Assembly (NCBI GenBank): GCA_029219285.1 | Contig: JAQXTC010000163.1 | Span: 1-33,306 of the forward strand | DNA length: 33,306 bases | Direction: 5' to 3' | From: Clostridiaceae bacterium | GTDB lineage: Bacteria > Bacillota > Clostridia > Clostridiales > Clostridiaceae | Part shown: in pieces, positions 7,291 through 16,117 of the stretch | Numbering within the stretch: position 1 is the stretch's first letter | Layout: each line of letters opens with the position of its first letter | Notes under the pieces: model-generated | Told to the model about the DNA's origin: nothing | Seen by the model: only the letters and a program-made list of their open reading frames with translations | Databases searched by the model: none | Translations under genes and position numbers: made by a program

Positions 7291-7321
7291 GTTTATAAAA
7301 TTATTATGGGAGGGATTGCTT

Positions 7322-7567
7322 ATGGATTTGAATATAACTGAAAGAAATGTTTTAAAAGCTCTAAATCATTTTAAAGGAAAGTGGGTATCAACAGAAGACA
7401 TTTATAAGTTTTGTATTACTAATAGATGTAAAGTGAATAGATCAAATATTGCAAGAGCAATCAAGTTTTTATTAAGTAATAATTTGATTTATGAACCAAA
7501 TTCACAAGGAAAGGTTAAGCTTAATCAAGCAGGAATTGATGTGTATGATGGCTTTAGTCATAAATAG
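7322..7567 (+). CDS. Small winged-helix-like DNA-binding protein
   Basis: An 81-residue protein whose whole length fits one winged-helix domain: helices at TERNVLKALNHF, STEDIYKFCI and NRSNIARAIKFLLSNNLI, then a short strand pair (YEPNSQGKVKLNQAG). The RSNIARAIKFL segment looks like a recognition helix in a MarR/replication-initiator-type fold. I do not recognise a specific family. ATG 7322 has GGGAGGG 8 nt upstream. It is divergent from the flavin reductase gene, with a perfect palindrome between them, so it is a reasonable candidate repressor of that gene and of itself. That role is inference from position. A terminator follows directly, so it is transcribed alone or with the 13-codon leader. 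Confidence 0.7.
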   Translation: MDLNITERNVLKALNHFKGKWVSTEDIYKFCITNRCKVNRSNIARAIKFLLSNNLIYEPNSQGKVKLNQAGIDVYDGFSHK

Positions 7568-7597
7568 AAGAATTTTAAATAAAAAATTATTGTATTA

Positions 7598-7623
7598 AAA
7601 AAAGGTGCTAAAGCACCTTTTTT
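7598..7623. terminator. Intrinsic terminator
   Basis: AAAAAAGGTGCT (7598-7609) pairs with AGCACCTTTTTT (7612-7623). The GC core GGTGC/GCACC sits between A and T runs, so it could act on both strands. It closes the winged-helix gene. Confidence 0.85.
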
Positions 7624-7681
7624 AATGCATAGAGAAGCATAAAAGTATAAACATCAACTATTAGCAGCCACTCTTTTATAT

Positions 7682-7710
7682 TTGAAAAATGTAAGAAAAT
7701 GGTATATAAT
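7682..7710 (+). promoter_or_regulatory. Predicted sigma-A promoter of the 7827 gene
   Basis: TTGAAA (7682-7687), 17-nt spacer, TATAAT (7705-7710). This near-consensus promoter implies a leader of about 110 nt before the ATG at 7827, which contains the hairpin at 7758-7797. Confidence 0.7.
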
Positions 7711-7757
7711 ATATTCATAATAATCATGACATTAAAATTAATAAAAAATAAAAACCG

Positions 7758-7797
7758 TTATTTACAAATAAGAGGGGAGAATTTTATTTGTAAATAA
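7758..7797 (+). promoter_or_regulatory. Leader hairpin with a GGGG-containing loop
   Basis: A perfect 13-bp stem, TTATTTACAAATA (7758-7770) with TATTTGTAAATAA (7785-7797), presents the 14-nt loop AGAGGGGAGAATTT. It lies in the predicted transcript 30 nt before the true ribosome binding site (AAAGGGGG), and only five A follow it, so it is not a T-tract terminator on this strand. Confidence 0.6.
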
Positions 7798-7826
7798 AAA
7801 AGGATTAATAAAGGGGGTACGATAAT

Positions 7827-8609
7827 ATGAGTTTTTTTAAAAAGAACAGTGATAATGTTGTAGTAAAAACATATACTGAGCCAAAGGCAGTTGCAGAAGA
7901 TAATGAAGTAAATAGTGATTCTAATATTAATACTAATCTTAATAACATTGAGTATAGAAAGAGGGATTTAGAAATTATGGATAAAAAAATCACTGAGTAT
8001 GTTATAAAATATTTTCCAACTATGTCTGATGAAATAAAGGATTCATTGCAAGGACTTGTAAATACATTGGAAAAAACAATAGATTTTATAGAAGATCAAT
8101 CTAGTGAATTGGTAAAGCATGAGAGAAACTTTGAACTTAGCCAAGCGCATAGAGATACGTCTATTGCTATTTACAATCATTTAAATAAAATAAAGGATTA
8201 TATTGAATGGATGCAGGAAACTACAGAAGAAAAGCAAAATGAGAAAAGTGAAGAAAAGAAAGACAAGGGTTCATCAAATAAGGTAGCTAAAAATGAGAAA
8301 AAAGATAATATGACTACAGATTATGGTGACGCTATTGAAATATATAAAGATTTTTCTGGAAAGGTACCTAAAGCTTTTAAACTTGAAGAGTACTTTGTTA
8401 AGGTTTCAGGTTGGGAGGACTTAACTGTTAAAACAGCTGATTTATTAAATAAGCATTTTCAAGCTAACAAAGAGAGTTTGAAGGTTGTTTATCAAGATAT
8501 GAAGATAGATGAAAGTAAGTCGAAAGAAAATGATATAAGAGATTCTGTTATTGATTTGTTAAATGATTATAATATTTATTTGGGCAAATTTGCAGTATTT
8601 ATTAAATAA
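7827..8609 (+). CDS. Hypothetical helical protein with a charged linker
   Basis: I do not recognise this 260-residue cytosolic protein. Residues 1-45 are polar and probably disordered. Residues 46-130 are predicted long helices with heptad-like spacing (IKDSLQGLVNTLEKTIDFIEDQ) and end at YIEWMQETTEE. Residues 131-160 form a Lys/Glu-rich linker (EEKQNEKSEEKKDKG). Residues 165-260 are again mainly helical and end in YLGKFAVFIK. No signal peptide, membrane segment or catalytic motif is visible. ATG 7827 has AAAGGGGG 9-10 nt upstream. The gene has its own near-consensus promoter and a leader hairpin, and no co-transcribed neighbour is evident, so it may be individually controlled. A structural or scaffold role would be a guess. 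Confidence 0.75.
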   Translation: MSFFKKNSDNVVVKTYTEPKAVAEDNEVNSDSNINTNLNNIEYRKRDLEIMDKKITEYVIKYFPTMSDEIKDSLQGLVNTLEKTIDFIEDQSSELVKHERNFELSQAHRDTSIAIYNHLNKIKDYIEWMQETTEEKQNEKSEEKKDKGSSNKVAKNEKKDNMTTDYGDAIEIYKDFSGKVPKAFKLEEYFVKVSGWEDLTVKTADLLNKHFQANKESLKVVYQDMKIDESKSKENDIRDSVIDLLNDYNIYLGKFAVFIK

Positions 8610-8736
8610 AAAATAATCTTTATAGTAAAACCGTTTTGCGTCCTAGATATATCTATACTTCTTTATTCTATTTTTTAAAGATTTTAAGGTATAATGAAAG
8701 ATAGATATTAAATAAAATAAGGAAGGTGATATATAT

Positions 8737-9255
8737 ATGGATTTAACAGAAAAGGTGATAGAACAAAAAGAGGTTTTTAACGGGGATTTTTTAAGAGTAG
8801 AGAAGGTTAAAGTTAAGCTTCCTGATGGAAATTTTGCCAATAGAGATATTGTAAGACATCCTGGAGCATCTGCACTTCTTGCTTTTAAAGATGCAGAAAC
8901 CATACTTCTTGTAAAACAATTTAGAATGGCAATAAATAAAGAAACTCTTGAAATACCAGCAGGAAAACTTGAAAAAGGAGAGGAACCTTTGAAGGCTGCA
9001 GCAAGAGAACTAGAAGAAGAGACTGGTTTCAAAGCTGAAGAAATTAAATATTTAGGTACTATTGCCACTGGGGCTGGATTTACAGATGAAAAAATTCGTA
9101 TATTTAAAGCTACAGGTCTTTACAAAGGTGTAAAAGGTGGAGATGATGATGAATTTATCGATGTTATCCCAATGAAGATTGAAGATATAAAGATAATGAT
9201 TAAAAATGGAGATATCATTGATGCTAAAACAATTGCAGCCTTAATGTATATTTAA
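8737..9255 (+). CDS. nudF: Nudix hydrolase, ADP-ribose pyrophosphatase type
   Basis: A 172-residue cytosolic Nudix enzyme that probably hydrolyses ADP-ribose to AMP and ribose 5-phosphate. The Nudix box is complete: Gly76, Glu82, then R90-E-L-E-E-E-T-G-F98, matching GX5EX7REUXEEXGU. RHPGASALLAF and LLVKQFRMAINKETLEIPAGK before the box are characteristic of the ADPRase (NudF/YqkG) subgroup. Length is slightly short but full. ATG 8737 has GGAAGGTGAT about 9 nt upstream, and a TATAAT box lies at 8690-8695 with a weak -35. In Bacillus subtilis the nudF gene (yqkG) also lies a few genes from spoIIM and xerD, so the order is conserved. A large hairpin terminator closes the unit. Confidence 0.9.
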   Translation: MDLTEKVIEQKEVFNGDFLRVEKVKVKLPDGNFANRDIVRHPGASALLAFKDAETILLVKQFRMAINKETLEIPAGKLEKGEEPLKAAARELEEETGFKAEEIKYLGTIATGAGFTDEKIRIFKATGLYKGVKGGDDDEFIDVIPMKIEDIKIMIKNGDIIDAKTIAALMYI

Positions 9256-9304
9256 CATATTATAAAAAATGTTTGTAAAAAAATATTAGTCATAAATTAA
9301 TTAT

Positions 9305-9374
9305 ATAAGCGATATTAATTTAATGAAGAACTTAGTGAAAGAGTCTTAATTAATTAATATCACTTATTTTTTTT
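9305..9374 (+). terminator. Long AT-rich intrinsic terminator after the Nudix gene
   Basis: ATAAGCGATATTAATT (9305-9320) pairs with AATTAATATCACTTAT (ending 9367) with one mismatch, and T8 follows. The remaining sequence up to spoIIM (9375-9534) shows no further gene. Confidence 0.75.
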
Positions 9375-9534
9375 ATTACAGGTTATAAAGTGTTTAGTAA
9401 TTATTGAATTTAATTTAAAAATTGTCAATTATATTTGCATTATTACCAACATGACATATTAGAAATTAAGTGATAGGCATAAACAAAAATAAATAATCAT
9501 ATTAATAGAAGAGTAACAATTGGAGGAGGAAGAG

Positions 9535-10170
9535 ATGAAGGAGATTATTGAAAAAATAAATGATACATTTAGAGAAAATAAGCTGTATTATGTACTAGTT
9601 TTATTGTTCTTTTGCATAGGAATTGTAATGGGGGCATATACAGTAAAATATATGAACCAAAGTGATAAGCAAGATTTAGCTAACTATTATACTTCTTTTA
9701 TTAATGCTCAGCAGGATGGAAGTGTGAATTATGGTGCATTACTTTTAAATGTTGTTAAGAAAAATCTATTTCTAATTGCACCTATTATAATAGTAAGCTT
9801 TACTTTTTTTGGAGCTCCAATAATATTAATACTTGATTTAATTAAAGGATTTAGTTTGGGGTATACTTTTACTTTTTTAGTTTCTACTTATGAAGGAAGG
9901 GGTATAGGAATTGCACTTGCTTCGGTTGTACCTCAAAATATAATCTATATTCCGTGTCTCATAGCGCTAAGCATGGTTTCAATCAAGTTATGTAGTATTA
10001 AATTTAAAACAAGATTTTTTAATAACAATACACTAAAGCAAGGAACAATAGAAAGGGGGATTGGGAATTTTATAATAGTAATAGTTTGTCTATTTATTAT
10101 GGGTATAGTAGTTGAAACTTATGTGTCTCCAAGTATTATTAAATTCGTTGTAACAAAAATATACTTATAG
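9535..10170 (+). CDS. spoIIM: Stage II sporulation protein M
   Basis: A 211-residue polytopic membrane protein needed, with SpoIID and SpoIIP, for septal peptidoglycan thinning and engulfment of the forespore. Hydrophobic segments lie near residues 16-36, 75-105, 108-135 and 180-200. The SpoIIM-type middle region [24 protein letters not shown] and [15 protein letters not shown] is evident. Length fits the family. ATG 9535 has GGAGGAGG 5 nt upstream; a TTG at 9520 is in frame but would overlap that site. The next gene is the xerD-locus recombinase, the same association as in Bacillus subtilis. Mother-cell sigma-E control is expected from the family, but I found no convincing sigma-E promoter here. 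Confidence 0.9.
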   Translation: MKEIIEKINDTFRENKLYYVLVLLFFCIGIVMGAYTVKYMNQSDKQDLANYYTSFINAQQDGSVNYGALLLNVVKKNLFLIAPIIIVSFTFFGAPIILILDLIKGFSLGYTFTFLVSTYEGRGIGIALASVVPQNIIYIPCLIALSMVSIKLCSIKFKTRFFNNNTLKQGTIERGIGNFIIVIVCLFIMGIVVETYVSPSIIKFVVTKIYL

Positions 10171-10254
10171 AGATTATGAAACAATTGAAAAGGATTTGAA
10201 GGGAAAATAACGCAATATGTCGAATATATAATAGTAATGGTGTAGGAGAATGTA

Positions 10255-11133
10255 ATGATAGAAATTATAAATAAATATAAGAACTATTTACTACAGAATG
10301 ATAAGAGTGAAAACACAGTTTATGCCTATGTTACAGATGTCAACTTATACACTAAGTTCTTAGAGAAAAAGGATATGAGTTTGTATACTTCAGATAATGA
10401 AGCAATTATGGCATATATAGAGCATCTCTTAAACCAAGGAAAATCAGAAAGATCAATAAATAGAATAGTAATAAGTCTTAGAAGCTTTTACGGATATTTA
10501 AAGAGTAAATCATTGATTACTGATATCCCAAAGATAAGCTATAAAAGTAGTAGAACAACTAAGAAGCTTCCACAAATTCTGACTGTAGAAGAAGTGGATA
10601 GAATAATTAGGTCTATTGATAAGGATGGACCTAAAGGTATTAGAGATAATGCACTTCTTGAACTTATGTATGCTACAGGTATGAAGGTATCAGAACTTAT
10701 AGGAATAAAAGTTGTAGATATTAACCTTGATTTATCCTTTGTAAAGTGTACAGATAATAAGCATTATGAAAGATTGATACCAATTGGACGAAGTGCATGT
10801 AGAGCTATTGAAGATTATCTATCGATAAGAGACCAAATAGCTGATAGTGGAGTTGAAAATTTATTTGTTAATTTAAATGGTAACAAACTTACAAGGCAAG
10901 GAATATGGAGAATAGTTAAAGAGTATTCACATAAAGCTGGCATAAATAAGGATGTTAATTTAAATACATTTAGACATTCATTCGCTGTTCATATGTTACA
11001 GAATGGCGCTAATGTTAGAGCAGTTCAAAAATTACTTGGAAATCAGGTTTTAACATACATGGACACTTATTATGAAATAATAAATAGTGATAAAATAAAT
11101 TTAATATATAAAAAATCTCATCCAAGAGCATAA
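10255..11133 (+). CDS. XerD-like tyrosine recombinase with degenerate catalytic residues
   Basis: A 292-residue tyrosine recombinase at the xerD locus (between spoIIM and deoB), with a SAM-like N-terminal domain (1-95), a catalytic domain (105-285) and a XerD-type end (SHPRA, as in E. coli HHPRA). Alignment by eye with E. coli XerD: Arg148 (ATGLRVSEL) is Lys144 in ATGMKVSEL; Lys172 may be kept as Lys169; His244 (PHVLRH) is Asn237 in LNTFRH; Arg247 is kept as Arg240; His270 (LLGH) is Asn263 in LLGN; the Tyr279 nucleophile is kept as Tyr272. Three of six catalytic positions are thus changed in an otherwise intact, full-length ORF. It probably cannot recombine normally alone; it may have a structural or partner-dependent role, or another Xer may have replaced it. 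ATG 10255 has AGGAG 6 nt upstream; it probably shares a transcript with deoB. Confidence 0.87.
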   Translation: MIEIINKYKNYLLQNDKSENTVYAYVTDVNLYTKFLEKKDMSLYTSDNEAIMAYIEHLLNQGKSERSINRIVISLRSFYGYLKSKSLITDIPKISYKSSRTTKKLPQILTVEEVDRIIRSIDKDGPKGIRDNALLELMYATGMKVSELIGIKVVDINLDLSFVKCTDNKHYERLIPIGRSACRAIEDYLSIRDQIADSGVENLFVNLNGNKLTRQGIWRIVKEYSHKAGINKDVNLNTFRHSFAVHMLQNGANVRAVQKLLGNQVLTYMDTYYEIINSDKINLIYKKSHPRA

Positions 11134-11194
11134 ACTTTAAGCTTAGAAAATTTTATACAAAAGATGAAAATGAGATATATGAAGGGAGAAAAAC

Positions 11195-12364
11195 ATGAAA
11201 AGAGTAATATTAATTGTGTTAGATAGTTTTGGAGTAGGCGAACTACCAGATGCAGAAAAGTTTGGAGATAAGGGAAGCCATACTTTAGATAATATAATTA
11301 AGAAAGTTGGAAAACTTAATGTTCCTCATCTAAAAGAATTAGGTCTTGGAAATATTGAAGGCGTAAAAGAACTTGGAAAGGTAGATACTCCAATTGGTGC
11401 TTATGGCAAATCTATGGAGAAATCTATTGGAAAAGATACAGTTACAGGACATTGGGAAATTTCAGGTGTTGTATTAGAAAAACCTCTAAATACATATCCT
11501 AATGGCTTCTCTGATGAAATTATAGAAGAATTTAAGAAGAAAGCTGGAGTTAAAGGAATTCTTGGTAACAAGGTTGCTTCAGGTACAGAAATTATCAAAG
11601 AATTAGGGGATGAACATGTAAAAACAGGATTCCCAATAATATATACATCTGCAGATAGTGTATTTCAAATTGCGGCTCATGAAGAGGTTGTTGGACTTGA
11701 AAACCTTTATAAAATGTGTAAGGTTGCAAGGCAAATGTTAGTTGGCGATAAGCTTGTTGGCAGAGTTATTGCTAGACCGTTTATAGGGGAAAATGGAAAA
11801 TTCACTAGAACAGCTAATAGACATGATTATGCATTAGATCCATTTGGAAAAACAATGCTTGAATATATTAAAGAAGATAATAAAGAAGTTGCAGCAGTAG
11901 GAAAAATTCAAGATATCTATAATGGAAAAGGTATAACAAAAGCAGTTCACATTAATGGAAATATGGATGGGGTAGATAAGACATTAGAATATATGGATAC
12001 AGTAGATAATGGACTTATATTTACTAACTTGGTTGATTTTGATATGTTATATGGTCATAGAAATGACTATAAAGGATATGCAAAAGCTCTAGAAGATTTT
12101 GATAGTAGAATGGAAGAGATTTATGGCAAATTAAGAGATGAAGATTTATTAATAATAACTGCTGATCATGGATGCGATCCTACTACAGAGAGTACAGATC
12201 ATTCAAGAGAATACATACCTGTATTAGTTTATGGTAAGAATATTAAAAAAGGAGCACAATTAGGTATAAGAAATTCATTTACTGATATAGGAAAGAGCAT
12301 TTTAGATTATCTAGATGTTAAAAATGAATTACAAGGTGAATCATTTAAAAATATAATTTTATAA
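11195..12364 (+). CDS. deoB: Phosphopentomutase
   Basis: An alkaline phosphatase-superfamily mutase of 389 residues that interconverts (deoxy)ribose 1-phosphate and 5-phosphate in nucleoside catabolism, using Mn2+. Metal and catalytic features are visible: Asp10 in [10 protein letters not shown], phospho-acceptor Thr84 in DTVTGHWE, the cap-domain region PNGFSDEI, and the C-terminal metal ligands in [10 protein letters not shown] and [11 protein letters not shown] followed by HSREYIP. Length is typical (about 390). ATG 11195 has GGGAG about 6 nt upstream. It is followed by pdp, whose start lies 18 bp after this stop, so the two form a nucleoside catabolism operon, probably read together with the recombinase gene 61 bp upstream. 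Confidence 0.96.
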   Translation: MKRVILIVLDSFGVGELPDAEKFGDKGSHTLDNIIKKVGKLNVPHLKELGLGNIEGVKELGKVDTPIGAYGKSMEKSIGKDTVTGHWEISGVVLEKPLNTYPNGFSDEIIEEFKKKAGVKGILGNKVASGTEIIKELGDEHVKTGFPIIYTSADSVFQIAAHEEVVGLENLYKMCKVARQMLVGDKLVGRVIARPFIGENGKFTRTANRHDYALDPFGKTMLEYIKEDNKEVAAVGKIQDIYNGKGITKAVHINGNMDGVDKTLEYMDTVDNGLIFTNLVDFDMLYGHRNDYKGYAKALEDFDSRMEEIYGKLRDEDLLIITADHGCDPTTESTDHSREYIPVLVYGKNIKKGAQLGIRNSFTDIGKSILDYLDVKNELQGESFKNIIL

Positions 12365-12382
12365 ACATTGGAGGAAATTCTG

Positions 12383-13687
12383 ATGAGAATGTACGATGTT
12401 ATTTTAAAGAAAAGAAGGGGAGAAGAACTTTCCTCTGAAGAAATTAATTATTTTGTTGAAGGTTATACAAAAGGAGAAATTCCAGATTATCAAGCATCAG
12501 CATTAACTATGGCTATATTCTTTCAAAAAATGAGTAAAAGAGAGACAGCTGATCTTACAATGGCTATGGCTAAATCTGGAGATGAATATGATTTAAGTGA
12601 AATTAAAGGAATTAAAGTTGATAAACATTCTACAGGAGGAGTAGGAGATACAACAAGTATTTTGCTTACTCCAATGGTTGCATCTTGTGGCGTGCCAGTA
12701 GCAAAGATGTCAGGAAGAGGTCTAGGTCATACTGGAGGAACCATTGATAAACTGGAGTCTTTTGAAGGTTTTTCAGTAGAACTTTCAAAGGAAAAGTTCA
12801 TTGAAAATGTTAATAATATAGGAATTGCAATAGTTGGTCAAACAGGAGAACTAGCTCCAGCTGATAAAAAGCTTTATGCTCTACGTGATGTTACAGCTAA
12901 AGTTGATAATATGTCATTAATTGCATCAAGTATAATGAGTAAGAAGATAGCTTCAGGCGCTGATGGCATTGTTCTAGATGTAAAGGTTGGAGAAGGAGCG
13001 TTTATGAAGACTCCTGAAGATGCAAGAGCACTTGCTAAAGAAATGGTTGACATTGGGCATCATGTTGGAAGAGAAACTATTGCAGTAATTTCAGATATGG
13101 ATCAACCTTTAGGATATGCTGTAGGAAATTCACTAGAAGTTATTGAAGCTATTAATACTTTAAAAGGAAATGGACCTCAGGATCTTTTAGAACTTGCCTT
13201 AACTCTTGGAAGTAACATGTTGCTTATAGCTAAGAAAGTTCAAACTTTTGAAGAAGGCAAAAAACTTTTGCTTGAAAACATTTATAATGGTAAGGCTCTA
13301 GCAAAGCTTAAAGAATTTGTTAAAGCTCAAGGAGGAGATGCATCTTTAGTTGATCATCCTGAAAACTTTCCTAAGGCTAAGTATAAATTAGAAGTAAGAG
13401 CTAAATCTTCTGGAATAATTTCTAAAATACATGCTGAGAGAGTAGGCCTTATAGCAATGGAACTTGGAGCTGGAAGAGCTACCAAGGAAAGTTCAATAGA
13501 TTTAGCTGTTGGTATTGTATTAAATAAAAAGCGTAATGATGCAGTGAAAGAAGGAGATTTGTTAGCTACAATATATGCTAATAATAAAGAAAAAGGAAAT
13601 AGAGCTGTTGAAAAGATGTTAAAGGAAGTTATTATTTCAGACAATTATGAAGAACAGATTCCGCTTATTTATGAAATAATTAGATAA
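12383..13687 (+). CDS. pdp: Pyrimidine-nucleoside phosphorylase
   Basis: A 434-residue cytosolic enzyme that cleaves uridine, deoxyuridine and thymidine with phosphate to the base and (deoxy)ribose 1-phosphate, the substrate of the deoB product encoded just upstream. It begins [17 protein letters not shown], like Bacillus Pdp (MRMVDIIIKK). It carries the phosphate-binding [12 protein letters not shown], the thymidine phosphorylase signature [17 protein letters not shown], and [19 protein letters not shown]. Length fits. ATG 12383 has GGAGG at 12370-12374; an in-frame TTG at 12368 would lie on that site. In Bacillus subtilis the equivalent slot after drm/deoB holds the purine enzyme gene pupG, so the nucleoside specificity at this locus has been exchanged. 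A clean terminator follows. Confidence 0.95.
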   Translation: MRMYDVILKKRRGEELSSEEINYFVEGYTKGEIPDYQASALTMAIFFQKMSKRETADLTMAMAKSGDEYDLSEIKGIKVDKHSTGGVGDTTSILLTPMVASCGVPVAKMSGRGLGHTGGTIDKLESFEGFSVELSKEKFIENVNNIGIAIVGQTGELAPADKKLYALRDVTAKVDNMSLIASSIMSKKIASGADGIVLDVKVGEGAFMKTPEDARALAKEMVDIGHHVGRETIAVISDMDQPLGYAVGNSLEVIEAINTLKGNGPQDLLELALTLGSNMLLIAKKVQTFEEGKKLLLENIYNGKALAKLKEFVKAQGGDASLVDHPENFPKAKYKLEVRAKSSGIISKIHAERVGLIAMELGAGRATKESSIDLAVGIVLNKKRNDAVKEGDLLATIYANNKEKGNRAVEKMLKEVIISDNYEEQIPLIYEIIR

Positions 13688-13691
13688 GAAT

Positions 13692-13720
13692 AAAAAAGAC
13701 ACTTATAGGTGTCTTTTTTA
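13692..13720. terminator. Intrinsic terminator of the deoB-pdp operon
   Basis: AAAAAGACAC pairs with GTGTCTTTTT around a TTATAG loop (13693-13718). A and T runs on either side make it potentially bidirectional. Confidence 0.88.
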
Positions 13721-13992
13721 TTTTAAAAATAAAATAAAAAAATCAATATCTAAAAAAATTGGATAAAAATATGGGCTATTTTACAATTTTAATAAATACA
13801 CTATGTTAAAATAAATAAAATAATAAAATAATGAAAAAAGCAAGGGGGTTGTATAAAAATATTAAGAATTTTGTATTTTTATTGGGAAATGAAAATAATG
13901 TGCAAGTTGAAATGAAGATTATTCCATAATAAAGTATTATAAGAATCTGTAAGAAACGGGTTTAAACTTAAGATATAGGTGGGAAGTTAAAT
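13721..13992. other. Intergenic region before the chemoreceptor gene
   Basis: This very AT-rich stretch holds a plausible promoter, TTTACA (13780-13785) with TATGTT (13802-13807) 16 nt downstream, and otherwise no gene I can support. An AGGGGG at 13843-13848 abuts a TTG with no spacing and so does not define a start. Confidence 0.4.
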
Positions 13993-15978
13993 TTGAATAA
14001 GAAAAAAAGTATAAAAATTAAATTAATTAAGTATTTGTCGGGTACCTTTGTTCTAGTATTTGCTGTTGCATTTATAAGCGGATTTATAATTGCCAACAGT
14101 ACATTGAAGAAACTGAAAAATGATTCGATGAATAGAATTATTGAGGATGCGGCTAATACTGTAAGTAATCAGATAGGTAAAAAGTTTGCTTATGCTGAAG
14201 CTATTTCTAATGATAGTATTGTTGCAAACTCTACAAAAACGTTAGATGAGAGAATGGATGCTTTGAAAAAATATTCATCATCTTTAGGAATTAGATCAAT
14301 TGGACTTGTACAATCTAATGGTGACTTACTTTCAACAGATGGGTTTAGTAATAACATATCGCAAAGAGTATATTTTAAAGATTTTATGAATGGGAAAAAT
14401 TATATAAGTAATCCTCAAATTGATAAAAGAACTGGTGAGCAAATAACTTTTATAGCGGTGCCATTAAAAGAAGGGGATAAAATAATCGGAGGAATAACTT
14501 GTACTTTTAATAGTGAGTTTCTTTCAGACGATATTAAAAACTTACAATACTTGGGTTATGGGAAGGCATCCATAATAGATCCAGCAGGAAATCTTGTTGC
14601 GGATAAAGATGTTGAAAAAGTTAAGGAAGGTACAAATCTTCTTGAAGATACTTCAATCGATAAAGATGTACAAGCTGTATATAAAGAAATGATTAATGGT
14701 AAAAGTGGACTTGAAGTCGTTAATGGTTCTTATTTTGCTTATACATCAATACCAGAAGTGACAGGTTGGTCAATGGTTATTGAAGTGCCTATTAAAGATG
14801 TTGATAAAGATTTAAGTTATATGTTCAATATGTATATAATTATAGGTGTTTTGGGAATATCAGTAATACTATTTATTATATATAAGCTTGGAGATAAATT
14901 GGGCAAAAGAATAAATAATTGTAAAGATAATATAGAAGTTCTAGCTGAAGGTATTTTTAATAAAAAATTAGATAAAGATGAATTAAAACAAGAAGATGAA
15001 ATTGGAGCTATTTCAAGAGCTTTAGAGAATACTAAGGAGCAAATTAGACAAATTCTACAAGAAGTTAAATGTAACGTAGAAATGATAAATAAACAAGCGG
15101 TTATTTTAGAAGAAGCTTCAGATAATATTAATATAGGTTCAGAAAATATATCAGCAGCAATGCACCAAGCAGCTGAAGGCAATACTGAACAATCAGGACA
15201 AATTCTATCAATAAACAGAGATATGGAAGAATTCTCTTCTAATATTGGTGCGATGAATTTAGGGGTTGAGAATGTATCTAAGCTATCTAATAATATTAAA
15301 GTTACAATAATTGAAGGAAATGATAGTATTACTGAATTAAATAAATCTGTTGAAAACTTTGATAGTAGTTTTGGAGTATTTAACAATAGTATCTTTAATA
15401 TGAATGAAAAAATTTCATCTATTGAAAATATAACTAGTGCAATAAGTTCAATAGCAGAACAAACTAATCTTTTGGCATTAAATGCAGCAATTGAAGCAGC
15501 TAGAGCTGGAGAAGCTGGAAAAGGCTTTAGTGTTGTAGCAGAAGAAATAAGAAAATTAGCAGATGAAAGTCAAAAATCTGTAAATGAAATTGGAACTATA
15601 ATAAGTAATGTTTTGGTTGAATGTAAGAATATTATGGAGGTAACAAATTCTATAAATAGTGAAGTTAATAATCAAAAAGATAAAATTACAATTACTATTC
15701 AGGCATTCAATAAGATTGAGGAAGCATTAAAGGAAATAACACCAAGAATTGAAGAAATAACTCTTCTATCTGAAAATAATAATAAAAGAAAAGATGATAT
15801 TTTAGTTTCAATACAATCAGCAACTGCTATATCAGAAGAATTAGCAGCATCAACAGAAGAAGTTGATGCTACAGCAGAAGAATTTAAAACTTCAAGTAAT
15901 GAAATTACTCAAGTTTCTAAAGAAGTTTCTAATATAACAAAAGAATTAAATGAATCAATTAATAAGTTTGTTATATAA
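13993..15978 (+). CDS. Methyl-accepting chemotaxis protein with dCache-type sensor
   Basis: A 661-residue membrane chemoreceptor. Order: short basic cytoplasmic tail, TM1 at about residues 13-35, an extracellular double-Cache-like ligand domain (about 40-275; [38 protein letters not shown]), TM2 at about 277-297, a HAMP-like linker, a long coiled coil and the signalling hairpin tip [20 protein letters not shown] near residues 490-510, where CheA and CheW dock. Neighbouring Gln/Glu-rich heptads are candidate methylation sites. The ligand cannot be predicted; dCache domains often bind amino acids or other small organic molecules. TTG 13993 is the likely start, with GGTGGGAAG upstream. It is an orphan receptor, with no che genes nearby, and has its own terminator. 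Confidence 0.93.
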   Translation: MNKKKSIKIKLIKYLSGTFVLVFAVAFISGFIIANSTLKKLKNDSMNRIIEDAANTVSNQIGKKFAYAEAISNDSIVANSTKTLDERMDALKKYSSSLGIRSIGLVQSNGDLLSTDGFSNNISQRVYFKDFMNGKNYISNPQIDKRTGEQITFIAVPLKEGDKIIGGITCTFNSEFLSDDIKNLQYLGYGKASIIDPAGNLVADKDVEKVKEGTNLLEDTSIDKDVQAVYKEMINGKSGLEVVNGSYFAYTSIPEVTGWSMVIEVPIKDVDKDLSYMFNMYIIIGVLGISVILFIIYKLGDKLGKRINNCKDNIEVLAEGIFNKKLDKDELKQEDEIGAISRALENTKEQIRQILQEVKCNVEMINKQAVILEEASDNINIGSENISAAMHQAAEGNTEQSGQILSINRDMEEFSSNIGAMNLGVENVSKLSNNIKVTIIEGNDSITELNKSVENFDSSFGVFNNSIFNMNEKISSIENITSAISSIAEQTNLLALNAAIEAARAGEAGKGFSVVAEEIRKLADESQKSVNEIGTIISNVLVECKNIMEVTNSINSEVNNQKDKITITIQAFNKIEEALKEITPRIEEITLLSENNNKRKDDILVSIQSATAISEELAASTEEVDATAEEFKTSSNEITQVSKEVSNITKELNESINKFVI

Positions 15979-15995
15979 AGTAATTTTGAAGTAAG

Positions 15996-16026
15996 AAAAG
16001 AAGGCACAATTTTGTGTCTTCTTTTT
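15996..16026 (+). terminator. Intrinsic terminator of the chemoreceptor gene
   Basis: AAAAGAAGGCACA pairs with TGTGTCTTCTTTT (one G-U pair) around a short AT loop, followed by T residues. Confidence 0.88.
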
Positions 16027-16117
16027 AGTTAATGAAACTTTTTAAGAAATAAAGTAATTTTATACAGATGACATAAAGTGATACAATAGAACTTGAAAGC
16101 TGAGGGGAAGTGATATA

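Noticed and set aside
9450-9486. Sigma-E promoter upstream of spoIIM (ATATT and CATAAACA)
   Set aside because: The 17-nt spacing is several bases longer than sigma-E promoters allow and the -10 match is poor.
13843-13930. Small TTG-initiated ORF before the chemoreceptor
   Set aside because: AGGGGG touches the TTG with no spacing and the 26-residue product shows no protein-like pattern.
14817-15386. 189-codon minus-strand ORF inside the chemoreceptor gene
   Set aside because: Entirely antisense to a well-supported coiled-coil region, no ribosome binding site, composition of a mirror frame.
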